Origin: JBHIKY01 sp042139015 | Lineage (GTDB): Bacteria; Bacillota; Bacilli; Bacillales; Marinococcaceae | DNA length: 64,000 nucleotides | Assembly (NCBI RefSeq): GCF_042139015.1 | Contig: NZ_JBHIKY010000009.1 | Location: 132,971 to 196,970, forward strand | Direction: 5' to 3' | Shown here: positions 34,499 to 43,777 of the stretch, in pieces | How the letters are laid out: each line of letters starts with the position of its first letter | How positions within the stretch are numbered: the first letter of the stretch is position 1 | Made by a program: the position numbers and the translations under genes | The notes under the pieces: generated by a model | Seen by the model: the letters and a program-made list of their open reading frames with translations, nothing else | Told to the model about the DNA's origin: nothing | The model's database searches: none

Positions 34499-35809
34499 GT
34501 GGGTAAACAAAAATCAATTTTTAGTTTTGTATTTTTAATGTTATTTATTCTACTAATTGCTGGTTGTAGTCAAGGAGAAGATTCTAATGGAGAAAATCAG
34601 GACTCAGGAAATGAAGTGAACTTAAGAGTTTTACACAGTTTTTCTGGCAGTCAACCACAAGCTCCAGTTATTGAACCGACTCTAGAACAGTTTGATGAAG
34701 AAAATGAAAATGTTTCATTGGATATTCAGACAGCTCCAGGCAATGATATTTTAGATCAACTTCGAACTGAAATGTCTGCGGGAGATCCACCTGATGTATT
34801 TACTCACTGGGGTATGAGAAGAGTGGAAAATTATATCAAAAATGATTTAATACCTGATTTGTCAGACATGATCGAAGAAGATGATGAAATGACTGATCGA
34901 TATATTGAAGACGCTTACAATCCTGTAGAGTACCAGGGCGGCGTATATGGCCTCCCATTTCAAGCATACAGTTATTACATGATGATTAATAAGGACCTTT
35001 TTGAAGAGCACAATGTAGATATACCTACTACATATGACGAGTTGGTGGCAGCGGTGGAGCAATTTAAAGAAGCAGGGCTCATACCATTTGCTGCAAATAA
35101 TCATAGCGCTCGTTATATGATGTTAACTTGGTTTGCTCAAAAAAATGATACACAAAGTATGATTAGTTACGCTACTGCTGAAGAACCATTTGGAGAAGAT
35201 TTAGAAGATGCTGCAGCAAAAGTAGCTGGACTATCAGCAATGGGGGCGTTTCCGGAGGGATATCAATCTTTAGAGACAGCTCAGTCTTTCGAACTTTTTA
35301 ATCAAGAGCAATCTCCAATGTTTTATCAACATAGTTGGACGGCTGGGGAGATTGACCCGGAAATGGAAGAGAAATATGAAGTAATACCTTTTCCGCTAGG
35401 TGATCAAGATTCAACTTCGACCACAATAGCAGGAACAGGCCATTTTGCTTACATGAGCAAAGAAGCTTACGAAGATCCTGAAAAGCGGGAAGCAGCTTGG
35501 GAATTAATTAAAGAAATTGCAGGTCCGGAAGTGGGGAAAGGTTTCGTAGAAGATATTTCAAATCCAACAGCTGTTAATGTAGACTACGATCCTTCCGAGG
35601 TTAGTCCTATAATGAATCAAATTATGGAATTGATCGAAAATGAAGAAAATGTTGTACCTTCCTATGATGAACAATTATTCTCTCAAGATGTAGAGAGTGA
35701 TTATTGGTCTATGACAGATGCATTGTTACAACAAGATTTAGCACCTGATGAATATGTAAAAGGAATGAATGAACTTATTAAGGAACATCCAAGTGTCCAA
35801 TTTGAATAA
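34499..35809 (+). CDS. ABC sugar-binding lipoprotein
   Basis: A 436-residue solute-binding lipoprotein. The signal ends in the lipobox LLIAGC, then an acidic linker and a family 1 binding fold with PPDVFTHWGMRR and YGLPFQAYSYYMMIN. GTG at 34499 is eight bases after GGAGG; an ATG at 34484 overlaps that site. It leads an operon with two permeases and two Gfo/Idh enzymes. A hairpin separates it from the permeases. The ligand is unknown; the following uxuA remnant hints at a uronic-acid-containing sugar. Confidence 0.9.
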   Translation: MGKQKSIFSFVFLMLFILLIAGCSQGEDSNGENQDSGNEVNLRVLHSFSGSQPQAPVIEPTLEQFDEENENVSLDIQTAPGNDILDQLRTEMSAGDPPDVFTHWGMRRVENYIKNDLIPDLSDMIEEDDEMTDRYIEDAYNPVEYQGGVYGLPFQAYSYYMMINKDLFEEHNVDIPTTYDELVAAVEQFKEAGLIPFAANNHSARYMMLTWFAQKNDTQSMISYATAEEPFGEDLEDAAAKVAGLSAMGAFPEGYQSLETAQSFELFNQEQSPMFYQHSWTAGEIDPEMEEKYEVIPFPLGDQDSTSTTIAGTGHFAYMSKEAYEDPEKREAAWELIKEIAGPEVGKGFVEDISNPTAVNVDYDPSEVSPIMNQIMELIENEENVVPSYDEQLFSQDVESDYWSMTDALLQQDLAPDEYVKGMNELIKEHPSVQFE

Positions 35810-35822
35810 GTGATGATTAGGT

Positions 35823-35847
35823 GCGAAGGGTCCTTTAAACCCTTCGC
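35823..35847 (+). other. Hairpin between binding protein and permeases
   Basis: GCGAAGGGT (35823-35831) pairs perfectly with ACCCTTCGC (35839-35847). Only a weak T-rich tail follows, so partial attenuation or 3' end protection of the binding-protein message is likely. Confidence 0.6.
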
Positions 35848-35875
35848 TTCTAAAACAAAGTGAGGGATTAGTCAG

Positions 35876-36742
35876 ATGGTACAACAGCAGCGTTGGATCC
35901 TGATAGCATTTATATTACCTACCCTGCTCTTTTATACTTACTTTTTTTTAAATCCAGTAGCGAGCACCTTTATAGATAGTTTTCATGAATGGGATGGAAT
36001 TTCAGAGAAAGTATTCATATTTTTTGAGAACTACATAACTTTGCTTCAGGATCCTATCTTTTACAAATCATTATTAAATACTTTCTATTGGGTTTTTCTA
36101 GTTATATTCTTACAAATTCCTATCGGATTTTTTCTGGCTTATTTTATTTATCAAAGAGTTAAAGGATATAAATTCTTACGGACCGTTTACTTTATTCCGG
36201 TCATTACCTCGTCAGTTGCGATTTCTCTAGCATTTTCATTTATATATGAGGCCAATTTTGGAATTTTAAATTCCTTCTTACGCATGGTAGGCCTGGACAA
36301 TTTAACTAAAGCATGGCTCACCGATCCTCTAACTGCAATGACCGCTGTTTCGTTACCATTTGTATTTAATTATATAGGATTAATGATGGTTATATTATTT
36401 GCGGGTCTACAGTCAGTGCCTGATGAATTATTAGAAGCCGGAGAGATCGATGGAGTTAATGCACTCCAGAAAATAATTTATATTATTTTACCATCAATTA
36501 GAAATGTACTTCTTATTTGTTTAGTATTAGGTATTTCCTATGCATTCAAACAATTTGATTATGTCCTGCTTCTGACAAACGGAGGACCGGTGCACTTAAC
36601 AGAAGTGACAGGTACTTACATGTATAAACAAGGGTTTGAACAAAGTGATTATGGCTACGGAAATGCTATTGCAGTCACAATGATGGTGATCGTAATTGGT
36701 ATAACTCTAGTTATTAATAAAGTATTAAAGCCTAAGGATTAA
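35876..36742 (+). CDS. ABC sugar transporter permease (MalF-type)
   Basis: A 288-residue membrane protein with six hydrophobic segments and the EAA loop LLEAGEIDGVNALQKIIYI. In this loop the usual second Ala is Gly and the Gly-Ala pair is Gly-Val. GAGGGA lies upstream of the ATG. The partner permease starts 15 bases after its stop. Confidence 0.88.
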   Translation: MVQQQRWILIAFILPTLLFYTYFFLNPVASTFIDSFHEWDGISEKVFIFFENYITLLQDPIFYKSLLNTFYWVFLVIFLQIPIGFFLAYFIYQRVKGYKFLRTVYFIPVITSSVAISLAFSFIYEANFGILNSFLRMVGLDNLTKAWLTDPLTAMTAVSLPFVFNYIGLMMVILFAGLQSVPDELLEAGEIDGVNALQKIIYIILPSIRNVLLICLVLGISYAFKQFDYVLLLTNGGPVHLTEVTGTYMYKQGFEQSDYGYGNAIAVTMMVIVIGITLVINKVLKPKD

Positions 36743-36757
36743 GAGGGGTGAAAAAAT

Positions 36758-37612
36758 TTGAGTGCTAATCAGGATAAGTCTAAAAATAAAAAAAATATTA
36801 TGGCTAGAATTTTTAAATATTTATTTGTATGGGGCTACTTTTTTATAACGTTTGGGCTGTTTTTCTGGGTATTGATGACCTCTTTTAAGGATAATAGAGA
36901 AATTTTTTCATCTCCATTTGGCCTCCCAAGCTCCTTAGAATTCAATAACTACATTTTTGCATTAACAAATGTAAATATGGGTTTGTATCTGTGGAACAGT
37001 TTAATAGTATCAGTTTCTACAGTATTATTATGTTTTTTTCTCGGTACCACAATTTCATACGCACTAGCCAGGTTTAACTTCCGTGGTAATTTACTATTAT
37101 ATATTTTATTTATTATCGGACTCACAATACCTTTACAATCACTAATTTTTCCAATGTTTTTTAAGATGCATACACTTGGAATCAGAGATACACTGATCGG
37201 TCTTATTATTGTGTATACTGCTTTGAATTTACCAAAAACCGTTTTTTTACTAGTAGGATTTATGAAAGGCTTACCTAAAGAAATGGAAGAGGCAGCTATT
37301 ATTGATGGATGCAGTTATTGGTCCGTATTTTTTAAAATTATCCTGCCCATGAGTAAACCTGGTCTTGCCACAGTTGGAATACTAGTTTTTATAGCGGCTT
37401 GGAACGAATATGTATTCGCTAGTGTACTAATTTCTTCAGATGCAACAAAAACATTACCCTTAGGATTAGCGAGTTTCCAATCATCACAGTTAAGTGAATA
37501 TGGGCTGATTGCTTCAGGTGTGATATTGTCCATTATTCCTGTGTTAATAGTATATGTTATTTTTCAAGAGCAAATTATTAAGGGCATGGCTGATGGAGCA
37601 GTTAAAGGTTAA
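36758..37612 (+). CDS. ABC sugar transporter permease (MalG-type)
   Basis: A 284-residue permease with about six membrane segments, the EAA loop MEEAAIIDGCSYWSVFFKI and the C-terminus IIKGMADGAVKG. The start is a TTG after GAGGGGTG. The first Gfo/Idh gene follows 38 bases later. Confidence 0.88.
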   Translation: MSANQDKSKNKKNIMARIFKYLFVWGYFFITFGLFFWVLMTSFKDNREIFSSPFGLPSSLEFNNYIFALTNVNMGLYLWNSLIVSVSTVLLCFFLGTTISYALARFNFRGNLLLYILFIIGLTIPLQSLIFPMFFKMHTLGIRDTLIGLIIVYTALNLPKTVFLLVGFMKGLPKEMEEAAIIDGCSYWSVFFKIILPMSKPGLATVGILVFIAAWNEYVFASVLISSDATKTLPLGLASFQSSQLSEYGLIASGVILSIIPVLIVYVIFQEQIIKGMADGAVKG

Positions 37613-37650
37613 ACAAGATAATAAATTATTTATAAAAGAGGAGAGATTTT

Positions 37651-38805
37651 ATGTTAAACGTTGCAATAATTGGGCTGGGAGCTATAAGTCCCTCTCATAT
37701 AGAAGGTTATATGCAGTTTTCCGATAAAAGTAGAATCAAAGCTTTTTGTGATATTACTCCTGAGAAGGCTCAACAAAAGGCAAAAGAATATAATCTCGAA
37801 GTTGATATCGTAGACAATTATAAGAAGTTACTTGATCGTGATGATATCGATTTAGTATCAGTTTGTACACCACCGTACACACACGCAGAAGTCTCTATAG
37901 CTCTATTAAATTCCGGAAAACACGTTCTCGTTGAAAAACCCATGGCTTCATCTCTAAAAGAATGTGATGCGATGAATGAGGCAGCAAGAAAAAGTGGTAA
38001 ACAATTATCTATTGTAGCTCAAAATCGATTTAAAACTGAGATGATGAGTCTTAAAAAGGTCTTAGAAACAAAATTAATGGGACCTATTGTGCACACTCAA
38101 GTAGACTCTTTTTGGTGGAGAGGACATAGCTATTATGACTTGTGGTGGAGAGGAACTTGGGAAAAAGAAGGCGGAGGGTGCACCTTAAATCATGCCGTAC
38201 ACCATATAGATATTTTTCAGTGGATGAATGGTATGCCTTCAGAAATAACAGCGGTGACAAGCAATACCTCTCATGACAACGCAGAAATTGAAGATCTTTC
38301 TGTAGCAATAGGTCGTTATAAAAACGGTAGTTTAGCTCAAATAACAAGTTCAGTAGTGCACCATGGAGAAGAACAACAATTAATATTTCAAGGAAAAAAT
38401 GCCCGTGTTTCAGTACCCTGGAAAATAAAGGCATCAAGATCAAAACAAAACGGCTTTCCGGAAGATGATAAAGAATTAACTTCTACAATTCAAAAAGTTT
38501 ATGATACTCAGCCAAATCTCTCGCATGAAGGGCACACTGGACAGATCAATGATGTTTTAATGGCTGTCGAAAATAATAGCGATGTGCTAGTAAATGGAGA
38601 ACAAGGACGCAAAACTCTTGAGCTTATTACTGCAATCTATCAATCAGCGACCCTTCAAGAAACAGTAAAGCTCCCTTTGGATAGCGACAGCCCTTTTTAC
38701 ACTCGCGAAAAAATATTAAAGAATGCGACTTATTTTTATGAAAAGAAAAACAATATACAAGATTTTGAGGAAAATGAAATTACAACTGGCGGAAATTATA
38801 AATAA
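37651..38805 (+). CDS. Gfo/Idh/MocA-family oxidoreductase
   Basis: A 384-residue member with a Rossmann start LNVAIIGLGAISPSHIEGY and HVLVEKPMAS (about 92). GGGCTLNHAVHHIDIFQWM (about 176) carries the conserved His. AGAGGAG precedes the ATG. Its position after a sugar importer suggests oxidation of the imported sugar or uronate derivative in the cytoplasm; the substrate is not identifiable. Confidence 0.87.
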   Translation: MLNVAIIGLGAISPSHIEGYMQFSDKSRIKAFCDITPEKAQQKAKEYNLEVDIVDNYKKLLDRDDIDLVSVCTPPYTHAEVSIALLNSGKHVLVEKPMASSLKECDAMNEAARKSGKQLSIVAQNRFKTEMMSLKKVLETKLMGPIVHTQVDSFWWRGHSYYDLWWRGTWEKEGGGCTLNHAVHHIDIFQWMNGMPSEITAVTSNTSHDNAEIEDLSVAIGRYKNGSLAQITSSVVHHGEEQQLIFQGKNARVSVPWKIKASRSKQNGFPEDDKELTSTIQKVYDTQPNLSHEGHTGQINDVLMAVENNSDVLVNGEQGRKTLELITAIYQSATLQETVKLPLDSDSPFYTREKILKNATYFYEKKNNIQDFEENEITTGGNYK

Positions 38806-38833
38806 TTTGTTTTTAGTAGAAAGGATTAATTAA

Positions 38834-39910
38834 ATGAATAAAAAAGATGGGATGAATTATGCTCCAAAAGGAAAAGTTAACCGGGTTGTAAAGAGCGGTG
38901 AGTTTAAGTTTGCGGCAATTGGTCTTGATCATGGGCATATTAATGGAATGTGTAATGGATTAATTGAAGCCGGGGGAGAGCTGGTGGCTGTATTTGATCC
39001 TGATCAAGAAAAAGTTGATAAGTTTTGTGAGCAATTTCAAGAGGTTAATCAAGCAAAGTCTGAAGCAGAGATATTAAAAGATCAAACAATAAATCTTGTG
39101 GCAAGTGCTAATATTCCATCTGATCGTTTTGGTTTAGGTGTAAAAGTGCTTGAAGCAGGTAAGCATTATTTTGTGGATAAACCAGCATTTACAAAACTGG
39201 AGCATATTGAGCAGGCAGAAATGCTGACCTCAAAAACGGGGTTAAAGTGGGGCATTTATTACAGTGAAAGGCTTCATGTGGAAAGTGCTGTTTTTGCAGG
39301 GCAATTAATACAAGAAAACGCTGTTGGAAAGGTTGTACAAGTGATTGGCACAGGCCCTCACCGGGCAAATGCAAAGGCTCGGCCTGATTGGTTCTTTGAT
39401 CCAGAAAAGTATGGAGGCATTTTATGTGATATAGGAAGTCATCAAATAGAACAATTTCTATCTTACAGTGGAGCGCAGGACGCCGAAGTTCTGCATAGTA
39501 AAGTTGCCAATTATTCTATGAAAGATTATCCGTTATTTCAAGACTTTGGTGATGCTACTCTCATAGCAGATAATGGAGCTAGTTTTTATTTTCGAGTGGA
39601 CTGGCTTACTCCTGATGGACTGGGTACGTGGGGGGATGGCCGGGTGTTTATATTAGGTACGAAAGGATATATTGAAGTTAGGAAATATATTGATATTGCC
39701 AGAGAAAATACTTCTGATCATTTATATTTAGTTAATGAAGAAGGAGAAAAACATTTTTCATTATCCGGTAAAGTTGGATACCCTTTTTTCGGAGAGTTTA
39801 TTTTAGACTGCTTAAATGGCACAGAGAATGCGATGACTCAAAAGCATGCTTTTAAAGCTGCTTCTTTATGTGTGAAAGCTCAGGAAATGGCTATAAAAAT
39901 AGATAAATAA
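38834..39910 (+). CDS. Gfo/Idh/MocA-family oxidoreductase (second of a pair)
   Basis: A 358-residue member. The N-terminus is extended by about 25 residues before FKFAAIGLDHGHINGMCNG. The usual EKP triad reads HYFVDKPAFT (about 113), keeping the Lys, and GGILCDIGSHQIEQFLSY (about 195) holds the conserved His. The reading frame stops at 39910, exactly where a uxuA remnant continues in the same frame, so the junction is probably a deletion breakpoint. The last residues could therefore be altered. Confidence 0.85.
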   Translation: MNKKDGMNYAPKGKVNRVVKSGEFKFAAIGLDHGHINGMCNGLIEAGGELVAVFDPDQEKVDKFCEQFQEVNQAKSEAEILKDQTINLVASANIPSDRFGLGVKVLEAGKHYFVDKPAFTKLEHIEQAEMLTSKTGLKWGIYYSERLHVESAVFAGQLIQENAVGKVVQVIGTGPHRANAKARPDWFFDPEKYGGILCDIGSHQIEQFLSYSGAQDAEVLHSKVANYSMKDYPLFQDFGDATLIADNGASFYFRVDWLTPDGLGTWGDGRVFILGTKGYIEVRKYIDIARENTSDHLYLVNEEGEKHFSLSGKVGYPFFGEFILDCLNGTENAMTQKHAFKAASLCVKAQEMAIKIDK

Positions 39911-40128
39911 TCCACCTCCCACAGAACATCTGATGGAACAGTTGATATTTATGGAATAGTAAAAGCTTATCATGAGAATCAATTTCAAGGATACTTAAGA
40001 CCTGATCATGGAAGACATATATGGGGGGAAAAGGTCGTCCTGGTTATGGTTTATATGACAGGGCATTGGGAATTATGTATTTATTAAGTATATGGGATTC
40101 TTTAGAAAGAAGAAGAAAGGAAAAGTAA
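39911..40128 (+). pseudogene. uxuA: C-terminal remnant of mannonate dehydratase
   Basis: Translation directly after the preceding stop gives HRTSDGTVDIYGIVKAYHEN and YLRPDHGRHIWGEK, the hallmark C-terminal region of UxuA. Near 40022-40034 one base is missing. The second frame then continues GRPGYGLYDRALGIMYLLSI to a TAA at 40126. UxuA dehydrates D-mannonate in glucuronate breakdown. The first roughly 290 residues are absent, so the gene is dead. Confidence 0.85.
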
Positions 40129-40143
40129 TGTGGTACTAACCTG

Positions 40144-40175
40144 AAACACCGTTCATTAAATGGACGGTGTTTCTA
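40144..40175 (+). terminator. Terminator after the uxuA remnant
   Basis: AAACACCGT (40144-40152) pairs with ACGGTGTTT (40164-40172), followed by a T-rich tail. Confidence 0.8.
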
Positions 40176-40501
40176 TTATGCTCAATTTATAGTTGGAATT
40201 GCCGAAATTTTAATAAGATCTATTACAGTGATCACGCTCGTCAATGATACTACCTTCCTTCTTCATAAAATTTACTCAATAAACGAAGTGTATAATAATA
40301 TCGCAAGAAAAATTTACCTGGAAAGCAAGAAGGTCTTATTTATCCCCGAATGAATTATTTCGATTATTTAGAGTTAACTTCACTTATCCATCGATCATTT
40401 ACCAATAATTTCACCCTCAGCCTATAAATATTTTATAGAAATTGTATTTTTAGGGTTTTCAAAAAATTCATTATAGTATATCCTTTAAACTAAGATATTT
40501 A
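40176..40501. other. Intergenic stretch before the second DUF624 gene
   Basis: About 325 AT-rich bases with no convincing ORF or repeat. It presumably carries the promoter of the gene at 40548; a cre-like dyad follows at its right end. Confidence 0.4.
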
Positions 40502-40517
40502 ATGAAAGCGCTTCATT
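40502..40517 (+). promoter_or_regulatory. cre/LacI-like dyad before the glucuronoxylan operon
   Basis: ATGAAAGCGCTTCATT is a near-perfect dyad sharing AAGCGCTTCAT with the site at 276-291. It lies about 30 bases before the DUF624 start and is likely a CcpA or LacI-family site. Confidence 0.55.
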
Positions 40518-40547
40518 TGAATGCTGGTTTTAGGAGGAGGGGTGATT

Positions 40548-41180
40548 GTGCAGGCTGGCAGCTGGAAGAGCGGTCTATTTATTATGATGGATTGGATCAT
40601 GAGGCTGACTTACTTGAATTTATTATGGATCCTATTCATCCTCTGTGGTGGAATTGTGCTGGGGATATGGCCCGCTACAATCGCGATGTATGCAGTGACG
40701 CGGAAGTGGATAAGGCAGCATACAGACATCCCTGTATTCCGTACCTTCTGGACAACTTACAAGAAAAGCTGGGTCCAAAGCAATGTTCTCGGCAGTATAT
40801 TAACCGGGACAGGCATTCTATTATACTTAGACATTCGATATGTGATGAACCTCGAAGCTGCCTTTTCAGAACCATTGTATATTGTATTAGTACTTGCGTT
40901 TATCGTTTGGGGACTCCTCTGTTTATATTTTCCACCAGTCTTTGTCCATTATGATTTAAACATGCTTCAATATTTTCAACAGACCCTCTGGATAACAATT
41001 TTGCATCCGTTCCGGTCAGTATTCATCCTCATACTGTTTATTATTCATTGGAATTTCATTTTGAAATTTCCAGCGTTAATTCTTTTTTTCAGCGGAAGTG
41101 CCATCGCTTTTGCCATCACGTGGATCTCATATCAAGCTTTCAACAAGGTGAAAAAGAAAGCCGCGGCCGAAACAGGATGA
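40548..41180 (+). CDS. YesL-like DUF624 membrane protein
   Basis: A 210-residue membrane protein with about five hydrophobic segments. MRLTYLNLLWILFILCGGIV and GIWPATIAMYAVTRKW align with the protein at 33398. GTG at 40548 follows AGGAGGAGGGG; a second GTG at 40542 is possible. It precedes a GntR regulator and an LplABC-type importer. Function of the family is not established. Confidence 0.85.
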   Translation: MQAGSWKSGLFIMMDWIMRLTYLNLLWILFILCGGIVLGIWPATIAMYAVTRKWIRQHTDIPVFRTFWTTYKKSWVQSNVLGSILTGTGILLYLDIRYVMNLEAAFSEPLYIVLVLAFIVWGLLCLYFPPVFVHYDLNMLQYFQQTLWITILHPFRSVFILILFIIHWNFILKFPALILFFSGSAIAFAITWISYQAFNKVKKKAAAETG

Positions 41181-41243
41181 TATATTATTTTTTGTCTAAA
41201 CTGAAATGGTAGTATAACTAGAATAGAAGTTAGGAGGGAATTT

Positions 41244-41933
41244 ATGGAAAATATATCTTCTTCCAGGCCGGCAAGAAGTCTTGGATCTACGAGAGACTAT
41301 ACGTACAAGACATTAAAGAATAAGATATTGAATTTGGAGCTGGGGCCGGCAACAAAAATTTCGGAAAAAGACATTTCCGAGCAGTTGAAAGTGAGCAGAA
41401 CGCCTGTACGGGAAGCTTTTTTAAAGCTTTCTCAGGAGGAGCTTCTCGAGATATATCCTCAAAGTGGAACCTTTGTTTCAAAGATCAGCTTATCCCAGGT
41501 GGAAGAAGCCAGGTTCGTACGGGAAAACCTCGAAAAAGCAGTAGTGAGAGAAGCGTGTGACGTGCTGACAGAGGAAGGACTATTTCAGCTTGAAACGAAC
41601 CTTAAAATGCAGGAAATGTGTGCCGAAAAAAATAATGTCTCTCAGCTGTTTGAACTTGATGAGCAGTTTCACCAGGTTCTCTATCTAAGCTGCGGAAAAA
41701 GGCGGACGTGGAACATGGTTCAGCAGATGGCATCTCACTTTAACCGCCTGCGCATGCTGAGACTGGCTGTCATTTTAAATTGGGAAGTCATTATTTCTCA
41801 GCACAAGCAAATTGTAGAATATATCAAGACAAAAGATAAAGACAACGTAGAAAAAGTGATCAGCGAGCATTTAAAGCTTGTTATTGCAGAAAAAGGCGAG
41901 CTTGAAAGGAATTATCCCAATTATTTTAATTAA
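41244..41933 (+). CDS. GntR-family regulator with FCD effector domain
   Basis: A 229-residue regulator. The winged helix-turn-helix (about 17-80) includes ISEQLKVSRTPVREAFLKL. The all-helical FCD domain follows (about 90-220; FELDEQFHQVLY). AGGAGGG precedes the ATG. It immediately precedes the LplABC-GH52-GH67 operon. In Geobacillus glucuronoxylan clusters a GntR protein, UxuR, has this role and responds to glucuronate; assignment here is by context. Confidence 0.9.
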   Translation: MENISSSRPARSLGSTRDYTYKTLKNKILNLELGPATKISEKDISEQLKVSRTPVREAFLKLSQEELLEIYPQSGTFVSKISLSQVEEARFVRENLEKAVVREACDVLTEEGLFQLETNLKMQEMCAEKNNVSQLFELDEQFHQVLYLSCGKRRTWNMVQQMASHFNRLRMLRLAVILNWEVIISQHKQIVEYIKTKDKDNVEKVISEHLKLVIAEKGELERNYPNYFN

Positions 41934-42019
41934 GAGCGGAGGTGATTAAGGAAAGGATGCAAAAGTACATCACTCGTGGTACTGGGGATTTTTAAGAAAA
42001 AATAGGGAGGGCAATGTGT

Positions 42020-43687
42020 ATGCTGAAAAAACCGTTAACATGGTTTGGTTTTACTTTGTTATGTGCGGGACTCATCGGCTGCTCGAATGAACCAGAGGCA
42101 AACGTACCGACAGCAGAAGAGACAGAAGAGAAAACAAATGAAGAGGGGAAGTTTGATCCCGCTGTACCGATTACGACGGTCCGCACCATTAATACTAACG
42201 ATGTAAAATTTAAGGATGGAGAAGATATTAATAATAACGTTCATACGGAGTGGGCGCGGGAAGAGCTTGGTGTTGATTTTGAATATTTATGGACAGTAAA
42301 TGAAGATGATGCTTATGATAATCGAATTCGCTTATCCCTCTCTTCAGGGGAGGAAATACCGGATGTGTTTCAAGTCTCTGATTCTAATTTAATTAATGAT
42401 TTGATTAAATCCGGAGAGGTGATGCCGATTGATGAGGCGATTGAACAGCACGCATCTCCGCGCTTAAAAGAAATTTTTGAGGAATACTCTGAAGCTTTCT
42501 ATCGAGGGACTGTGGACGGAGAGAGGTACGGGCTGCCGAGGTTTTCCGGTGGTAACGGATCTGATCCACTACTTTGGATCCGCCAGGACTGGCTCGATAA
42601 TGTTGGACTTGAGATTCCAGAAACGATGGATGAATTAGATGAAGTATTGGAAGCGTTTACGACAGAGGACCCGGACGGAGATGGAGAGGATAATACATTT
42701 GGTCTCTCTATGGCCTCGGCTAATGGATTAAATACTTGGCAGGCAGACGGGAGCTGGGTGTTTGGTGCCTATGGTGATTATGTTCCAGGAAATTGGAGTG
42801 AATCAGAAGACGGCAGCTTAAAGTACGGTTCAGTTCAGCCGAATATTAAAGATGGTTTAACAAAGCTGAATGAATGGTATGAGAACGGCTATCTGGACAG
42901 TGAAGTAACCATTCTAGATGAAACACAGGCTGCAGAAGGGTTTGTTGCCGGAAGATCAGGTGTAATCGCTGTACCGCCATGGGGTTATAATTTCCCGGCA
43001 AACGACACAATGGAAAATAATGAAGGTGCCGAAGTGGTTCCAATCCCATTGCCGGAAGGGCCAGATGGTGATATCGGACGGCGTGGAGAGCAATTATTAA
43101 CAGGCGTCTTTCTTTTTAATAAAGATTTTGAACATATGGATGCTTTCTTTAAGTATTGGGATGAAACGTACGGGGCACTGCTTGGAGATTCAGAATATTT
43201 TGAAGATGGATTGTTTGAGGGCTACGACTATGTAATGGAAGAAGGTGAGCCTGTATACGGTGATGATAACGTTCCGGGCGGGGTGATAGATCCAGGAAGG
43301 TATTTCCTTACCGGAGCTATTCCAACGTACCCATATCAAGAATATGAAAAAGCCAGTGAATTCTACAATGAAGAACGTGAACCGGAAAACGGATACGAAC
43401 GACTCCTGCAGGCCAGAGGAGAAAATTATCTTGAAGCAGCTGATATTCTCAATCAGCAAAACGAGCACCGGGTAGAGAATAGGTTTGACGGACCGCCGAC
43501 CGATACGATGGAAAAACGCTGGGATCAGCTCGAAACAAGAGAATTGGAAGTGGTTGCAAAAATTATTAATGGAACTCTTCCTGTCGATGCCTTTGATGAG
43601 TTCGTAGAAGAGTGGAACGAGGGCGGCGGTGAAGCTATTACCGAAGAAGTAAATGAATGGTATTCAGGTGTGCAGGAGGCAGAGTAA
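42020..43687 (+). CDS. LplA-type oligosaccharide-binding lipoprotein
   Basis: A 555-residue large solute-binding lipoprotein of the LplA/YtcQ group. The signal ends in the lipobox LIGC, followed by an acidic linker and a binding domain with LSSGEEIPDVF and GVIAVPPWGYNF. ATG at 42020 is nine bases after GGGAGG. LplA with LplB and LplC imports aldouronates (glucuronic-acid-substituted xylo-oligosaccharides) in related Bacillales clusters. The GH67 and GH52 genes downstream support the same role here. A hairpin follows. Confidence 0.9.
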   Translation: MLKKPLTWFGFTLLCAGLIGCSNEPEANVPTAEETEEKTNEEGKFDPAVPITTVRTINTNDVKFKDGEDINNNVHTEWAREELGVDFEYLWTVNEDDAYDNRIRLSLSSGEEIPDVFQVSDSNLINDLIKSGEVMPIDEAIEQHASPRLKEIFEEYSEAFYRGTVDGERYGLPRFSGGNGSDPLLWIRQDWLDNVGLEIPETMDELDEVLEAFTTEDPDGDGEDNTFGLSMASANGLNTWQADGSWVFGAYGDYVPGNWSESEDGSLKYGSVQPNIKDGLTKLNEWYENGYLDSEVTILDETQAAEGFVAGRSGVIAVPPWGYNFPANDTMENNEGAEVVPIPLPEGPDGDIGRRGEQLLTGVFLFNKDFEHMDAFFKYWDETYGALLGDSEYFEDGLFEGYDYVMEEGEPVYGDDNVPGGVIDPGRYFLTGAIPTYPYQEYEKASEFYNEEREPENGYERLLQARGENYLEAADILNQQNEHRVENRFDGPPTDTMEKRWDQLETRELEVVAKIINGTLPVDAFDEFVEEWNEGGGEAITEEVNEWYSGVQEAE

Positions 43688-43707
43688 GTAAGAAGGGACT
43701 AATGATA

Positions 43708-43742
43708 AGGGCCGGACTGCTGATAAAATTCCGGCCCTCCCC
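43708..43742 (+). other. Hairpin between binding protein and permeases
   Basis: AGGGCCGGA (43708-43716) pairs with TCCGGCCCT (43730-43738). The tail is C-rich rather than T-rich, so it is probably a stabilising or partial attenuating structure. Confidence 0.6.
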
Positions 43743-43777
43743 CTTAAATAATATGACCGTAAGGGAGGAAATAATGG

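Noticed and set aside
40521..40547. Upstream ATG start for the second DUF624 protein
   Set aside because: It would place the strong AGGAGGAGGGG site inside the coding region. GTG at 40548 uses that site.
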